Assembly (NCBI RefSeq): GCF_004785795.1
Contig: NZ_SRRO01000001.1
Location: 4,216,001 to 4,280,000, forward strand
Reading direction: 5' to 3'
Length of the DNA stretch: 64,000 nt
Source of the DNA: Nocardioides eburneiflavus
GTDB taxonomy: Bacteria; Actinomycetota; Actinomycetes; Propionibacteriales; Nocardioidaceae
The position numbers and the translations under genes are program-made. Of the stretch, positions 8,874 to 20,799 are shown one piece after another. Each line of letters begins with the position of its first letter. Positions within the stretch are counted from its first letter, which is position 1. The notes under the pieces are model-generated. The model was given only the letters and a program-made list of their open reading frames with translations, ran no database searches and was not told the DNA's origin.

Positions 8874-10529
8874 ATGACGGCCCCGGACCCGGCCGACCCG
8901 ACCACGACTGCGGCGTGGGCCCGGCTCGCCGGGCTCGCCGAGACGTACGAGCCGGACCTGCGCACGTCCCTCACGCAGTCGTGGGTCGAGCACCAGACCC
9001 TGCGTGCGGGCGACCTGCACGTCGACCTGTCGAAGAACCTGTTCGACGACGGGATCGACACCACCCTGCTGCGGCTGGCGGAGGAGGTGGGTGTGCTGGC
9101 CCGACGCGATGCGATGCTCGCCGGCGAGCGGATCAACGTCACCGAGGACCGCGCCGTGCTCCACACGGCGCTGCGGCTGCCCGCCGACGCGTCGCTGACG
9201 GTCGACGGGCAGGACGTGGTGGCCGACGTGCACGAGGTGCTCGGCCGGGCGTACGCCTTCGCCGAGCGGGTGCGCTCGGGTGACTGGACCGGCGTGACGG
9301 GCAAGCGGATCGAGACGGTCGTCAACATCGGCATCGGCGGCTCCGACCTCGGCCCCGTCATGGCCTACGAGGCGCTGGAGCCCTACCGGCAGGAGGGCCT
9401 GTCCTGCCGGTTCATCAGCAACATCGATCCGACCGACGCCGGGCAGACGCTGTCCGGCCTCGACCCCGAGACGACGCTCTTCATCGTCTCGAGCAAGACC
9501 TTCGGCACCCTCGAGACCCTGACCAACGCGCGCCTGTGCCGCGCGTGGCTGCTGGACCGGCTCCCCGCGGGCGCCGACCCCGCTGCCGCGGTGGCGCAGC
9601 ACTTCGTCGCGGTGTCGACCGCTCTCGACAAGGTCGCTGACTTCGGCATCGACCCCGACAACGCGTTCGGCTTCTGGGACTGGGTCGGTGGCCGCTACTC
9701 GATGGACTCCGCCATCGGCCTGTCCCTGATGGTGGCGATCGGACCGGAGCACTTCGCCGACCTGCTCGCCGGCTTCCACACGATGGACGAGCACTTCCGC
9801 ACCGCTCCTCCCGCCTCCAACGTGCCGCTCCGGATGGGCCTGCTCAACGTCTGGTACGTCAACTTCCTCGGCGCTCACACCCACGCGGTCCTGCCCTACG
9901 CGCAGCTGCTGCACCGGTTCCCCGCCTACCTCCAGCAGCTCACGATGGAGTCCAACGGCAAGAGCGTGCGGTGGGACGGCGAGGCCGTCACGTACGACAC
10001 CGGCGAGGTGTTCTGGGGGGAGCCGGGCACCAACGGGCAGCACGCGTTCTACCAGCTGATCCACCAGGGAACCCGCCTGGTGCCCGCCGACTTCATCGCC
10101 TTCGCGCAGCCGGCGTACGAGCTCAAGGACGGAGACACCGACGTCCACGAGCTCTTCCTCGCCAACTTCTTCGCCCAGACCAAGGCCCTGGCGTTCGGCA
10201 GCACCGCCGACGAGGTGCGCGCGGAGGGGGTCGCCGAGGAGCTGGTGTCCGCGCGGACCTTCCCCGGCAACCGGCCCACGACCTCGATCATGGCGCCCGC
10301 GCTGACGCCGTCGGTGCTCGGCCAGCTGGTGGCGCTCTACGAGCACATCACCTTCGTCCAGGGCGCGGTGTGGGGCATCGACAGCTTCGACCAGTGGGGC
10401 GTCGAGCTCGGCAAGGTCCTCGCGCAGGAGATCGGTCCGGCCGTGACGGGCGACGCCGCCGTCGCTGCCGAGCAGGACCCCTCCACGCAGTCCCTCATCG
10501 CCTACTACCGGGAGAACCGAGCACGATGA
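8874..10529 (+). CDS. pgi: Glucose-6-phosphate isomerase
   Basis: Interconverts glucose 6-phosphate and fructose 6-phosphate, linking glycolysis to the oxidative pentose phosphate enzymes encoded next. The 551-residue protein carries [12 protein letters not shown], the signature [19 protein letters not shown], and [16 protein letters not shown] with the catalytic histidine region. Length is standard. It starts seven bases after tal and its TGA overlaps the zwf ATG. The presence of pgi between tal and zwf makes this operon able to run carbon in either direction through the pentose phosphate cycle (inference). Confidence 0.96.
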   Translation: MTAPDPADPTTTAAWARLAGLAETYEPDLRTSLTQSWVEHQTLRAGDLHVDLSKNLFDDGIDTTLLRLAEEVGVLARRDAMLAGERINVTEDRAVLHTALRLPADASLTVDGQDVVADVHEVLGRAYAFAERVRSGDWTGVTGKRIETVVNIGIGGSDLGPVMAYEALEPYRQEGLSCRFISNIDPTDAGQTLSGLDPETTLFIVSSKTFGTLETLTNARLCRAWLLDRLPAGADPAAAVAQHFVAVSTALDKVADFGIDPDNAFGFWDWVGGRYSMDSAIGLSLMVAIGPEHFADLLAGFHTMDEHFRTAPPASNVPLRMGLLNVWYVNFLGAHTHAVLPYAQLLHRFPAYLQQLTMESNGKSVRWDGEAVTYDTGEVFWGEPGTNGQHAFYQLIHQGTRLVPADFIAFAQPAYELKDGDTDVHELFLANFFAQTKALAFGSTADEVRAEGVAEELVSARTFPGNRPTTSIMAPALTPSVLGQLVALYEHITFVQGAVWGIDSFDQWGVELGKVLAQEIGPAVTGDAAVAAEQDPSTQSLIAYYRENRAR

Positions 10530-12049
10530 CCTGGACCAATCCGCTGCGCGACCCCCAGGACCGCCGGCTGCCCCGCATCGCCGGCCCGTGCGGGATGGTG
10601 CTGTTCGGAGTGACGGGCGACCTGTCGCGCAAGAAGGTCATGCCGGCCATCTACGACCTCGCCAACCGGGGCCTGCTGCCGCCCGGCTTCAGCCTGGTGG
10701 GCTTCGCGCGTCGCGACTGGGCCGACCAGGACTTCGCGCAGATCGTGCACGACGCGGTGAAGCAGCACGCGCGTACGCCCTTCCGCGAGGAAGTGTGGCG
10801 CCAGCTCGCCGAGGGCTTCCGCTTCGTGCCGGGCGACTTCGACGACGACGCCGCCTTCGACCAGCTGCGCCGCACCGTCGAGGAGCTCGACCAGCTGCGC
10901 GGCACCGGCGGCAACATGGCCTTCTACCTCGCGATCCCGCCGTCCTTCTTCGGCACGGTCGTCGGCCAGCTCAAGGAGCACGGGCTCGCCGACCCCGGTC
11001 CCGACCAGTGGCGTCGCGTCGTCGTGGAGAAGCCGTTCGGCCACGACCTGGAGTCGGCCCGCGAGCTCAACGAGACCCTCGCGGGCGTCTTCCCCTCGGG
11101 CTCGGTGTTCCGCATCGACCACTACCTGGGCAAGGAGACCGTCCAGAACATCCTCGCGATGCGGTTCGCCAACAACATGTTCGAGCCGATCTGGAACGCC
11201 AACTACGTCGACCACGTGCAGATCACGATGGCCGAGGACATCGGCATCGGCGGCCGCGCGGGCTACTACGACGGCATCGGCGCGGCGCGCGACGTCATCC
11301 AGAACCACCTGCTCCAGCTGATGGCGCTGGTGGCGATGGAGGAGCCCATCTCCTTCGACGCCGAGAGCCTGCGCATCGAGAAGCAGAAGGTCCTCGCCTC
11401 GACGATCCTGCCGCCGCGGCTCGACACCACCACCGCCCGCGGTCAGTACGCCGCCGGCTGGGCCGGCGGCGAGAAGGTCAACGGGTTCCTCGACGAGGAG
11501 GGCATCAAGAAGACCTCCACCACCGAGACCTTCGCCGCCATCACCGTGCACGTCGAGACCCGACGCTGGGCTGGCGTCCCGTTCTACCTCCGCACCGGCA
11601 AGCGCCTCGGTCGCCGTGTCACCGAGGTCGCCGTCGTCTTCAAGCGCGCGCCGCACCTGCCGTTCAGCCAGACCTCGACCGAGGACCTGACCCAGAACGC
11701 GCTCGTCATCCGCGTCCAGCCCGACGAGGGCATGACGATGCGGTTCGGGTCGAAGGTGCCGGGCACCGCGATGGAGATCCGCGACGTCAACATGGACTTC
11801 GCCTACGGCGGCTCGTTCACCGAGGCCAGTGCCGAGGCCTACGAGCGGCTCATCCTCGACGTGCTGCTGGGCGACCCCCCGCTGTTCCCGCGGCACGAGG
11901 AGGTCGAGCTGTCCTGGAAGATCCTCGACCCGGTGATCGCCCACTGGGCCAGGAAGGGCAAGCCGGAGGCGTACGACTCCGGCACGTGGGGACCCGCGTC
12001 CGCCGACAGGATGCTGGCCCGCGACGGCCGCACGTGGAGGAGGCCATGA
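10526..12049 (+). CDS. zwf: Glucose-6-phosphate 1-dehydrogenase
   Basis: First oxidative step of the pentose phosphate pathway: glucose 6-phosphate to 6-phosphogluconolactone with NADP (or coenzyme F420-independent) reduction. The 507-residue protein has the nucleotide-binding turn [10 protein letters not shown] (about 28-37), [10 protein letters not shown], and the active-site signature [12 protein letters not shown] 10526 overlaps the pgi stop by four bases and the gene ends in an ATGA overlap with opcA, implying translational coupling. OpcA is known as a required activator of this enzyme in cyanobacteria and occurs next to zwf in actinobacteria. Confidence 0.97.
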   Translation: MTWTNPLRDPQDRRLPRIAGPCGMVLFGVTGDLSRKKVMPAIYDLANRGLLPPGFSLVGFARRDWADQDFAQIVHDAVKQHARTPFREEVWRQLAEGFRFVPGDFDDDAAFDQLRRTVEELDQLRGTGGNMAFYLAIPPSFFGTVVGQLKEHGLADPGPDQWRRVVVEKPFGHDLESARELNETLAGVFPSGSVFRIDHYLGKETVQNILAMRFANNMFEPIWNANYVDHVQITMAEDIGIGGRAGYYDGIGAARDVIQNHLLQLMALVAMEEPISFDAESLRIEKQKVLASTILPPRLDTTTARGQYAAGWAGGEKVNGFLDEEGIKKTSTTETFAAITVHVETRRWAGVPFYLRTGKRLGRRVTEVAVVFKRAPHLPFSQTSTEDLTQNALVIRVQPDEGMTMRFGSKVPGTAMEIRDVNMDFAYGGSFTEASAEAYERLILDVLLGDPPLFPRHEEVELSWKILDPVIAHWARKGKPEAYDSGTWGPASADRMLARDGRTWRRP

Positions 12050-12963
12050 CGATGATCGAGCTCACCGACACCAACTCGTCCAAGATCGCCGCGGAGTTCG
12101 TGCAGGCGCGCACCCGCGCCGGCAGTCCCGCGATGGGGATGGTGATGACGCTGATCATCGTCGCCCCCGAGGACGACGCCGCCGAGGCGATGGCCGCGGC
12201 CAAGCGGGCCTCGCGCGAGCACCCCTCGCGGGTGCTCGGCGTGATCCTGGGCGACGCCCGCGGGTCCGCCCAGGTCAACGCACAGGTCGGCAGCGGCGAC
12301 GGCTGGGGCGGCGAGACGGCCCTCATCCGGCTCAAGGGCGAGGTCGTCAAGCACGCCGAGTCCGTCGTGCTGCCCCTGCTGCTCCCCGACTCCCCCGTCG
12401 CCATCTGGTGGCCGACCTCGGCCCCGGCCGACCCGGCCGCCGACCCGCTCGGCGCCCTCGCCCAGCGCCGCATCACCGACTCCGCCGCCGTCTCCCGCGG
12501 GAAGTCCACCGCGATGCTCAACCAGTGCGAGGTGTACGCCCCCGGCAACACCGACCTCAGCTGGACCCGGCTCACGCCGTGGCGGGCGCTGCTGGCCGCC
12601 GCCCTCGACCAGCACCCGCTCAAGGTCACCGGGGCGCGGGTCGTCGCCGAGCGGACGAGCCCGAGCGCGGACCTGCTCGTGGCATGGCTCACCGACCGGC
12701 TCAAGGTCGACGTGGCCCGGGGCAGCTCGGACGGGCCCGGCATCACGGAGGTCAGCATGGACACCAAGGAGGGCGCCATCCGGATCTCGCGCGCAGACGG
12801 ACGACTGGCGACCTTCTCCTCGCCCCACCGGCCCGACCGGCCCGTCGCGCTCAAGCGCCGCGAGGTACCGGCCCTGCTCTCGGAGGAGCTGCGCCGCCTC
12901 GACGAGGACGACGTGTACGCCCGGGTGGCGGCGCGGCTCGTCAAGCTGAGGAGCGCGAGGTGA
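12046..12963 (+). CDS. opcA: Glucose-6-phosphate dehydrogenase assembly protein OpcA
   Basis: Allosteric or assembly partner of glucose-6-phosphate dehydrogenase. The 305-residue protein begins [18 protein letters not shown] and shows the family stretch LPDSPVAIWWPTSAP (about residues 116-130) and WTRLTPWRALLAAALDQ. Both ends overlap neighbours (ATGA with zwf, GTGA with pgl), consistent with obligate co-expression. No catalytic motif is expected for this family. Function is by homology pattern plus synteny. Confidence 0.94.
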   Translation: MTMIELTDTNSSKIAAEFVQARTRAGSPAMGMVMTLIIVAPEDDAAEAMAAAKRASREHPSRVLGVILGDARGSAQVNAQVGSGDGWGGETALIRLKGEVVKHAESVVLPLLLPDSPVAIWWPTSAPADPAADPLGALAQRRITDSAAVSRGKSTAMLNQCEVYAPGNTDLSWTRLTPWRALLAAALDQHPLKVTGARVVAERTSPSADLLVAWLTDRLKVDVARGSSDGPGITEVSMDTKEGAIRISRADGRLATFSSPHRPDRPVALKRREVPALLSEELRRLDEDDVYARVAARLVKLRSAR

Positions 12964-13685
12964 ACGCCCCCGAGATCCGGCGCCACGACGACGCCGACGT
13001 CCTCGTCGGCGACGTCGCCTCGGCGCTGCTCGACCGGATCGAGGCCGCCCAGGCACGCGGCGAGGTCCCGCACATCGGGCTCACCGGCGGCTCGATCGCC
13101 GAGGAGCTCCACCGCGAGCTCGCCCGGCGGGCCGCGGACTCGTCGGTCGACTGGTCACGCGTGGCGTTCTGGTGGGGCGACGAGCGCTTCGTGCCGGCCG
13201 ATTCCCCCGACCGCAACGCGGGCCAGGCACGTGCGTCCCTGCTCGACCACGTCCCGGTCGACCCGGCCAACGTCCACGAGGTGCCCGCCAGCGACAAGGT
13301 CGCGACGGCCGAGGACGCAGCCGAGGCGTACGGCACGGCGATGCGCGAGGAGGGCGCCGGGTTCTTCGAAGTACTGATGCTCGGCATCGGCCCCGACGGC
13401 CACTGCGCCTCGCTCTTCCCCGGCCACCCTGCCCTCGACGCCCGTGACGCGATCGCCGTCGCGGTGCACGACTCCCCCAAGCCGCCGCCGGACAGGGTGA
13501 GCCTCACCTTCGAGGCGATGGAGCGCTGCCGTGCCGTCTGGTTCATCGCGAGCGGCGAGGGCAAGGCCGAGGCGGTCGCGCGTGCGCTCGCGGAGGACGG
13601 CACCGTGGCCGAGACGCCCGCCCGCGGCGTACGCGGTGACGAGACCGTCTGGTGGCTCGACGAGGCAGCCGCCTCCGCCCTCTGA
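12960..13685 (+). CDS. pgl: 6-phosphogluconolactonase
   Basis: Hydrolyses 6-phosphogluconolactone made by Zwf. The 241-residue protein has the sugar-isomerase-like motifs GLTGGSIAEELHREL, VAFWWGDERFVP and GIGPDGHCASLFPGHP in the right order. The GTG start overlaps the opcA stop. It is the last gene of the operon; 6-phosphogluconate dehydrogenase is not in the window. The 3' side is immediately followed by palindromic repeats that may terminate transcription. Confidence 0.95.
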   Translation: MNAPEIRRHDDADVLVGDVASALLDRIEAAQARGEVPHIGLTGGSIAEELHRELARRAADSSVDWSRVAFWWGDERFVPADSPDRNAGQARASLLDHVPVDPANVHEVPASDKVATAEDAAEAYGTAMREEGAGFFEVLMLGIGPDGHCASLFPGHPALDARDAIAVAVHDSPKPPPDRVSLTFEAMERCRAVWFIASGEGKAEAVARALAEDGTVAETPARGVRGDETVWWLDEAAASAL

Positions 13686-13692
13686 CCACGCG

Positions 13693-13775
13693 CGCCGAGT
13701 AGGCGCGTCCTGACGCCAGCGCCACGCCGAGTCGGCGCATCCTGACGCCAGCGCCACGCCGAGTCGGCGCATCCT
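13693..13775 (+). repeat. Tandem palindromic repeat, 32-nt period, three copies
   Basis: Three copies start at 13693, 13725 and 13757. Each begins CGCCGAGTNGGCGC; copies 2 and 3 contain the dyad CGCCGA-G-TCGGCG. Copies 1 and 2 are alike over all 32 bases apart from two changes; copy 3 decays after about 19 bases. The block lies just after the pgl stop. The same unit, inverted and with the same 32-base period, occurs at 14818-14869 on the other side of the next gene. It may serve as terminator or as a REP-like element. Confidence 0.85.
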
Positions 13776-13802
13776 CAGCCCGTACGGCAGCCCCCGGCGT
13801 AC

Positions 13803-13811
13803 TTGTCCACA
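13803..13811 (+). other. Single DnaA-box-like sequence
   Basis: TTGTCCACA, matching the high-GC DnaA box form, lies 53 bases upstream of the ATG at 13864. It stands alone, so it is not an origin; it could be a chance match or a DnaA-responsive site. Confidence 0.3.
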
Positions 13812-13863
13812 GGTGATGGCACGCCACGGGTGGCGCGGACGCACACGGGGAATCAGTCAGGCC

Positions 13864-14817
13864 ATGCGGACTACACGATGGCTCCAGCTGCCCCACCTCG
13901 ACGACACCTTCCCCTTGCCGCTCGACGGGCCCTTCACCACCCAGGACGCGGTGCGCGCCGGCGTCACGCCGCGCGAGCTGACCCTCCTCACCAGGCAGGG
14001 TCTCCTGCGCGCGCCGATCAAGGGCGTACACGTCGCCGCGCAGGTGCCGGACGACACGGCCCATAGGCTCGCCTGCTTGGCACTCGTCACGCCACCGGAC
14101 GCGATCGTGGTCGACCGCCATGCGGGTTGGGCCCAGGGCGCCACCATGGTGCTGCATCCCAATGAGCACCTGGAGGCCCAGCCGATCGCCATGTTCCTGC
14201 CCCACGGGCGCGGCCGGCTCCGCAACAAGCTGGTCGAGAGTGGCGAGCGCACCTTCCGCGACAGCGACCTGACCGTCGTCGGCGGCATCAGGATGACGAC
14301 GCCACTCCGGACGGCGCTCGACCTGGGTCGCCAGCGCTGGCCCGAGCCGGCCCTGACGGCCTTGGACGCCCTCCACCGACTGGGTGCGTTCAGCGTCGAG
14401 GAGCTCGTGGCGGAGGTCGGGCGCTTCGATGGCATGCGTTGGGTGAGGACGCTTCGTCACGTGGCCCCGCACACCGACGGGCGGGCGCAGTCCGGTGGGG
14501 AGACGGTCGTGCGCTGGCGCTGGAAACACCTGCCGGTGCCGCCGCCGGAGCCACAGGTCGAGGTGAGGTGCGACGGCCGGCTGGCCTTCGTGGACGTCGG
14601 CAACGCTGGACTCCGCTTCGGGGTCGAGTTCCAGGGCCTCGAATGGCACACGGGTGAGCGCGAGAAGGACGACGAGACGCGCTTCACGTGGTTGCACGAG
14701 GATGCCGACTGGATCCTCGAACCGGTCTGGACGGCGGACGTCTACTGCCGCAATTCTCGCCTTGACGAGATCATCTTCGACGGCGTGCGCCGCGCCCGTC
14801 ACCGCCCTGCTGCATGA
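13864..14817 (+). CDS. AbiEi-like/DUF559-type protein, putative PD-(D/E)XK nuclease fold
   Basis: Protein of about 317 residues with two parts. The N-terminal region (about 20-110: FTTQDAVRAGVTPRELTLLT then GLLRAPIKGVHV) looks like the winged-helix domain of type IV AbiEi antitoxins. The C-terminal part (about 225-300) has strand-rich DGRLAFVDVG, then LRFGVEFQGLEWH and DDETRFTWLHEDADW, an arrangement like DUF559/Vsr PD-(D/E)XK endonucleases (D, ExQ, H). No toxin partner is adjacent. The ATG at 13864 has no strong ribosome binding site; an earlier start at 13813 is possible. Palindromic repeats flank it on both sides. Nuclease activity and function are unproven. Confidence 0.72.
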   Translation: MRTTRWLQLPHLDDTFPLPLDGPFTTQDAVRAGVTPRELTLLTRQGLLRAPIKGVHVAAQVPDDTAHRLACLALVTPPDAIVVDRHAGWAQGATMVLHPNEHLEAQPIAMFLPHGRGRLRNKLVESGERTFRDSDLTVVGGIRMTTPLRTALDLGRQRWPEPALTALDALHRLGAFSVEELVAEVGRFDGMRWVRTLRHVAPHTDGRAQSGGETVVRWRWKHLPVPPPEPQVEVRCDGRLAFVDVGNAGLRFGVEFQGLEWHTGEREKDDETRFTWLHEDADWILEPVWTADVYCRNSRLDEIIFDGVRRARHRPAA

Positions 14818-14869
14818 CAGGACGCGCCCACTCGGCGGGACCTGCGCGTCAGGACGCGCCCACTCGGCG
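14818..14869 (-). repeat. Palindromic repeat, two inverted copies, 32-nt period
   Basis: Two identical 20-base copies of the flanking repeat at 14818-14837 and 14850-14869, in the opposite orientation to the block at 13693. On the minus strand each reads CGCCGAGTGGGCGCGTCCTG. They fill the convergent gap between the DUF559-type gene and rbpA, starting at the base after the TGA. Confidence 0.85.
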
Positions 14870-14872
14870 GGG

Positions 14873-15232
14873 TCAGAAGATGATCTCGCCGGCCTTGCGG
14901 CGGCTGCGCAGGAGGGCGACGGCCTCGTCGAGGATGTCGGCGGCCTCGGTCTCGCTGCGACGCTCCTTCACGTAGGCGAGGTGCGTCTTGTAGGGCTCGA
15001 TCTTCGGCGCGGGCGGAGGGTTCTCGCTGTCGAGGCTGGCGGGGAGGCCGCACTTCGGGCAGTCCCACGAGTCGGGCACGGCGGCCTCGATCGCGAAGGT
15101 CACCACCGAGCGGTGGTCATGGCTGCAGAAGTAGGTGACGGTCTGCCGCGGCGCGGCATCACCGCGCTCCGCCTCACCCATCGGACCGGCTCCGACCCGG
15201 CTTCCGCGGATCGCGTTACCAGCACCAGCCAT
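14873..15232 (-). CDS. rbpA: RNA polymerase-binding protein RbpA
   Basis: Actinobacterial transcription factor that binds the beta' subunit and principal sigma factor and stabilises the open promoter complex. The 119-residue protein has the basic N-terminal tail with GNAIRGSRVGAGPMGE, the zinc-ribbon core YFCSHDH ... WDCPKCG, and the C-terminal sigma-interacting helix (LAYVKERRSETEAADILDEA). AAGGAG lies eight bases before the ATG. It is co-directional with secG upstream. Its presence confirms an actinobacterial genome. Confidence 0.97.
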   Translation of the reverse strand: MAGAGNAIRGSRVGAGPMGEAERGDAAPRQTVTYFCSHDHRSVVTFAIEAAVPDSWDCPKCGLPASLDSENPPPAPKIEPYKTHLAYVKERRSETEAADILDEAVALLRSRRKAGEIIF

Positions 15233-15266
15233 GACGACTCCTTCTCAGAAACGCTCAGGGGGATGA

Positions 15267-15506
15267 TCAGTTGCCCTGGTAGGCCATGAGCAGGCCCAGG
15301 GCGATGATGCAGGCAAACCAGATGACGCCGACCCCGACCGTGAAGCGGTCCAGGTTGCGCTCAGCCACCGACGATCCCCCCAGGCTGCTGGACACGCCGC
15401 CGCCGAACATGTCGGACAAGCCGCCACCTCGCCCCTTGTGGAGGAGGACCAGCAGGATCTGAATCGCGCTCGTGGTGACGAGCAGGATGGTGAAGAGCAG
15501 AATCAC
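15267..15506 (-). CDS. secG: Preprotein translocase subunit SecG
   Basis: Small accessory subunit of the SecYEG channel. The 79-residue protein has two membrane helices (LLFTILLVTTSAIQILLVLL and VGVGVIWFACIIALGLLMA) joined by the Gly-rich loop KGRGGGLSDMFGGG typical of SecG. Start is GTG at 15506. It follows tpiA in the conserved gap-pgk-tpiA-secG order. Confidence 0.96.
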   Translation of the reverse strand: MILLFTILLVTTSAIQILLVLLHKGRGGGLSDMFGGGVSSSLGGSSVAERNLDRFTVGVGVIWFACIIALGLLMAYQGN

Positions 15507-15549
15507 GGTCGGAAGCCTACGTCACGTCTCGCGGGAACCGGCCAGCGCC

Positions 15550-16353
15550 TCACGGCACCGGCCCGGAAAGGTCGGGCAACGAGTAGAAGCGGCAGATCCC
15601 GCCGAACTCGTCGACCTGCAGGCTGGCCCCCCCGACGAGGCACCCGTCGACGTCGGCCTTCTCCATGATCCCGCCCACGTTGGCGGCCTTGACGGACCCG
15701 CCGTAGAGGATCCGGAGGCTGTCGGCCGCGCCGTCGCCGTGCACCTCGCGCACGCGCTCGCGGATGGCCGCGCAGACCTCCTGCGCGTCGTCGGGGGTCG
15801 CCACCTCGCCGGTGCCGATGGCCCACACGGGCTCGTACGCGACCACGAGGCCCGCGACCTGCTCGGCGGTGAAGCCGTCGAGCGAACCGTCGACCTGCGA
15901 GAGCGTGAACGAGACGTGCTCGCCGGCCTGGCGGGTGTCGAGGCCCTCCCCGACGCACACGATCGGCGTCATGCCGGCGTGGAGTGCCTGGTGTGCCTTG
16001 GCGTTGACCAGCTCGTCGGACTCGTTGTGGTACATCCGGCGCTCGCTGTGGCCGACGACGACGTAGGAGCAGCCCAGCTTGGACAGCATCCCGGCCGTGA
16101 TCTCGCCGGTGTAGGCGCCGCCGTCGTGCACCGAGACGTCCTGGGCGCCGTAGCGGATCGACAACCGGTCGCCGTCGACCAGGGTCTGCACCGACCTGAG
16201 GTCGGTGAACGGCGGCACGACGACGACCTCGACCTTGCCGTAGTCGTGCTTCTTGTCCGACAGCGTCCAGGCGAGCTTCTGGACCAGCACCACCGCTTCC
16301 TGGTGGTTGAGGTTGGCCTTCCAGTTGCCGGCCATCAGGGGTGTGCGCGCCAT
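15550..16353 (-). CDS. tpiA: Triosephosphate isomerase
   Basis: Interconverts dihydroxyacetone phosphate and glyceraldehyde 3-phosphate. The 267-residue TIM barrel has the catalytic set GNWKANLN (Lys), VVVGHSERR (His) and [12 protein letters not shown] (Glu plus phosphate loop), then [11 protein letters not shown]. The ATG at 16353 is five bases after the pgk stop and the protein begins directly [12 protein letters not shown], so longer readings are not needed. Confidence 0.97.
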   Translation of the reverse strand: MARTPLMAGNWKANLNHQEAVVLVQKLAWTLSDKKHDYGKVEVVVVPPFTDLRSVQTLVDGDRLSIRYGAQDVSVHDGGAYTGEITAGMLSKLGCSYVVVGHSERRMYHNESDELVNAKAHQALHAGMTPIVCVGEGLDTRQAGEHVSFTLSQVDGSLDGFTAEQVAGLVVAYEPVWAIGTGEVATPDDAQEVCAAIRERVREVHGDGAADSLRILYGGSVKAANVGGIMEKADVDGCLVGGASLQVDEFGGICRFYSLPDLSGPVP

Positions 16354-16358
16354 GGTGT

Positions 16359-17573
16359 TCAGTCCCTCTCCAGTACGGCGATGCCCGGGAGCTCCTTGCC
16401 CTCCAGGAACTCCAGCGACGCGCCACCGCCGGTGGAGATGTGGCCGAACGCGGCCTCGTCGAAGCCCAGCTGGCGCACGGCCGCGGCCGAGTCGCCACCG
16501 CCGACGACCGAGAGGCCGTCGACCTTGGTGAGGGCCTCGGCGACGGCACGGGTGCCGCCCGCGAAGGCGTCGACCTCGAACACGCCCATCGGCCCGTTCC
16601 AGAACACTGTCCGCGCGTCGGCGAGCTCCGCAGCGAACGCAGCAGCCGACTCGGGGCCGATGTCGAGGCCGAGGGCATCGGCCGGGATCTCGGAGGCCCA
16701 TACGACGGTGGGCTCGGGCTCGCGGTCGCCCGACGGGAACGCCGTGTCGACCACGACGTCGGTCGGGAGGACGATCTCGACGCCCCGGTCCGCCGCCTCG
16801 GTCAGGTAGCGGGTGCAGGTGTCGAGCTGGTCGGCCTCGAGCAGGCTCTTGCCGACCTCGTGGCCCTGGGCCTTGAGGAAGGTGAAGACCATCCCGCCGC
16901 CGATCAGCAGCTTGTCGGCCTTGTCGATGAGGTTGTCGATCACGCCGAGCTTGTCGGAGACCTTCGACCCGCCGAGGACGACGACGTAGGGCCTGTCGGG
17001 GTGCTCGGTGAGTCGGCGCAGCACGTCGACCTCGGAGGCCACCAGGCCGCCCATCGCCGACGGCAGCCGCAGCGCGACGTCGTAGACGCTCGCCTGCTTG
17101 CGGTGCACCACGCCGAAGCCGTCGGAGACGAAGGCGTCGGCGAGCTGGGCGAGCTGGTCGGCGAACGCGCCGCGCACGGCGTCGTCCTTGCTGGTCTCGC
17201 CGTCGTTGAAGCGGACGTTCTCGAGGACGGCGACGTCGCCGTCCCCGAGCGCGGCCACGGCCTCCGTGGCGCCGGCGCCCACGGTGTCGGTGGCGAACGC
17301 CACCGGGCGTCCGAGCAGCTCCGCGAGCCGCTCGGAGACGGGCCGGAGCGAGTACGCCGGGTCGGGCGAGCCCTTCGGGCGGCCCAGGTGGGCGGTGACG
17401 ACCACCCGGGCGCCCGCGTCGGACAGCTGCTTGATCGTGGGGACGCTCGCGCGGATCCGGCCGTCGTCGGTGATGAGGGTGCCGTCGAGGGGCACGTTGA
17501 GGTCCGAGCGGACCAGCACGCGCTTGCCCCTCAGGTCACCGAGCGAGTCAATGCCTGCGGTCGTGTCGCTCAT
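16359..17573 (-). CDS. pgk: Phosphoglycerate kinase
   Basis: Transfers the acyl phosphate of 1,3-bisphosphoglycerate to ADP. The 404-residue two-domain enzyme shows [12 protein letters not shown] at the substrate site, [19 protein letters not shown], the hinge [15 protein letters not shown] and the C-terminal nucleotide loop [18 protein letters not shown]. The ATG at 17573 is five bases after the gap stop. Likely co-transcribed gap-pgk-tpiA. Confidence 0.97.
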   Translation of the reverse strand: MSDTTAGIDSLGDLRGKRVLVRSDLNVPLDGTLITDDGRIRASVPTIKQLSDAGARVVVTAHLGRPKGSPDPAYSLRPVSERLAELLGRPVAFATDTVGAGATEAVAALGDGDVAVLENVRFNDGETSKDDAVRGAFADQLAQLADAFVSDGFGVVHRKQASVYDVALRLPSAMGGLVASEVDVLRRLTEHPDRPYVVVLGGSKVSDKLGVIDNLIDKADKLLIGGGMVFTFLKAQGHEVGKSLLEADQLDTCTRYLTEAADRGVEIVLPTDVVVDTAFPSGDREPEPTVVWASEIPADALGLDIGPESAAAFAAELADARTVFWNGPMGVFEVDAFAGGTRAVAEALTKVDGLSVVGGGDSAAAVRQLGFDEAAFGHISTGGGASLEFLEGKELPGIAVLERD

Positions 17574-17578
17574 CGCCG

Positions 17579-19760
<2,182 letters not shown>

Positions 19761-19767
19761 GGGGCGA

Positions 19768-19773
19768 ATCCTG
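19768..19773 (-). promoter_or_regulatory. -10-like box, leaderless start of whiA
   Basis: CAGGAT on the minus strand, 7 nt before the ATG at 19760. It suggests whiA has its own promoter in addition to read-through from yvcK. Confidence 0.4.
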
Positions 19774-19829
19774 CCATGAGGGTCAACGACTCTCGACGCG
19801 TTCGGCCCCACCTCCCCCGCACGGGTGAT

Positions 19830-20795
19830 TCACGCCTCGTCGACGATGCGCCGGAACGCCTCGGCCAGCCGGTCGGGGTCGTGGCGCGGCTCCCCCGGCA
19901 CGGCGATGTCCGCGACGACGAGGCGGGCGCCCCGGTCGGCGACGTCCTTCTCCAGCCGGGCGTGGTCGTCGGCGAGCGCCGAGGAGTCGACGAGGACGGC
20001 GTGGACGGTGAGGTCCGGGGCGTGCTCGAACAGGGCCGCGAGGTGGTCGGCCGGGCCGAAGCCGGTCGTCTCCCCCGCCTGGGCCTCGAGGTTGAGGACG
20101 ACGACGAGGCGCCCGTTCGTCTCGGCCAGCGCCCGGCGCAGGCCCGGCACCATGAGGTGCGGGATCACCGAGCTGAACCACGAGCCGGGGCCGAGCACGA
20201 CCCACTCCGCCGCGAGGACCGCGTCGACCGCCTCCGTGCACGCCTGCGGATCCTCGGGGACCAGCGCGACGGACTCGATGCGGCCCTCGGTGGTGGCCAC
20301 CTCGACCTGGCCCCGTACGAGGGTGACCTCGTCCGGCGCGCCGGCATCGGCGCCGCGCACCCGGGCGGTGATGTCCATCGGCGTCGTCGCCATCGGCAGC
20401 ACGCGGCCGTGCGCCCCCAGCAGCCGGCCGACCCAGTCCAGCGCCCGCACGTGGTCGCCCATCAGCTCCCACAGCCCCACGATGAGGAGGTTGCCGATGA
20501 CGTGGCCGTTCATGTCTCCCTGCCCGGCGAAGCGGTGCTGGATCACGTCGGCCCACGTGCGGCCCCACTCGTCGTCACCGCACAGGGCGGCGAGCGCCAT
20601 GCGCAGGTCGCCCGGGGGCAGCACGCCGAACTCGCCGCGCAGCCGTCCCGACGAGCCGCCGTTGTCGGCGACCGTGACGACGGCGGTGAGGTCGTCGATC
20701 GTCAGGTCGTCGTGGAGCCGGCGCAGCGCCGACAGCGTGGCGAACAGGCCGTGCCCCCCGCCGAGGGCCACCGCGGCCTGCGCGGTGTCGCGCGC
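19830..20795 (-). CDS. yvcK: Gluconeogenesis factor YvcK family (CofD-like)
   Basis: Member of the CofD/YvcK family that binds UDP-sugars and affects carbon flux and cell shape. The 321-residue reading has the nucleotide loop VALGGGHGL near its start, TVADNGGSSGRLR, PPGDLRMALAAL, GHVIGNLLIVGLWE and VVLGPGSWFSSVIPHL. GTG 20795 is preferred: AGGGA lies six bases upstream and the start is four bases after the rapZ stop. An ATG at 20849 would overlap rapZ by 50 bases and lacks a ribosome binding site. Confidence 0.92.
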   Translation of the reverse strand, partial: ARDTAQAAVALGGGHGLFATLSALRRLHDDLTIDDLTAVVTVADNGGSSGRLRGEFGVLPPGDLRMALAALCGDDEWGRTWADVIQHRFAGQGDMNGHVIGNLLIVGLWELMGDHVRALDWVGRLLGAHGRVLPMATTPMDITARVRGADAGAPDEVTLVRGQVEVATTEGRIESVALVPEDPQACTEAVDAVLAAEWVVLGPGSWFSSVIPHLMVPGLRRALAETNGRLVVVLNLEAQAGETTGFGPADHLAALFEHAPDLTVHAVLVDSSALADDHARLEKDVADRGARLVVADIAVPGEPRHDPDRLAEAFRRIVDEA

Positions 20796-20799
20796 CACG

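Noticed and set aside
13693..13775. CRISPR-like array
   Set aside because: The copies are directly tandem with a 32-base period and no unique spacers, and each is itself palindromic; no cas genes are near.
13803..13811. Origin of replication marked by a DnaA box
   Set aside because: Only one TTGTCCACA was seen, with no AT-rich region, dnaA, dnaN or parAB genes.
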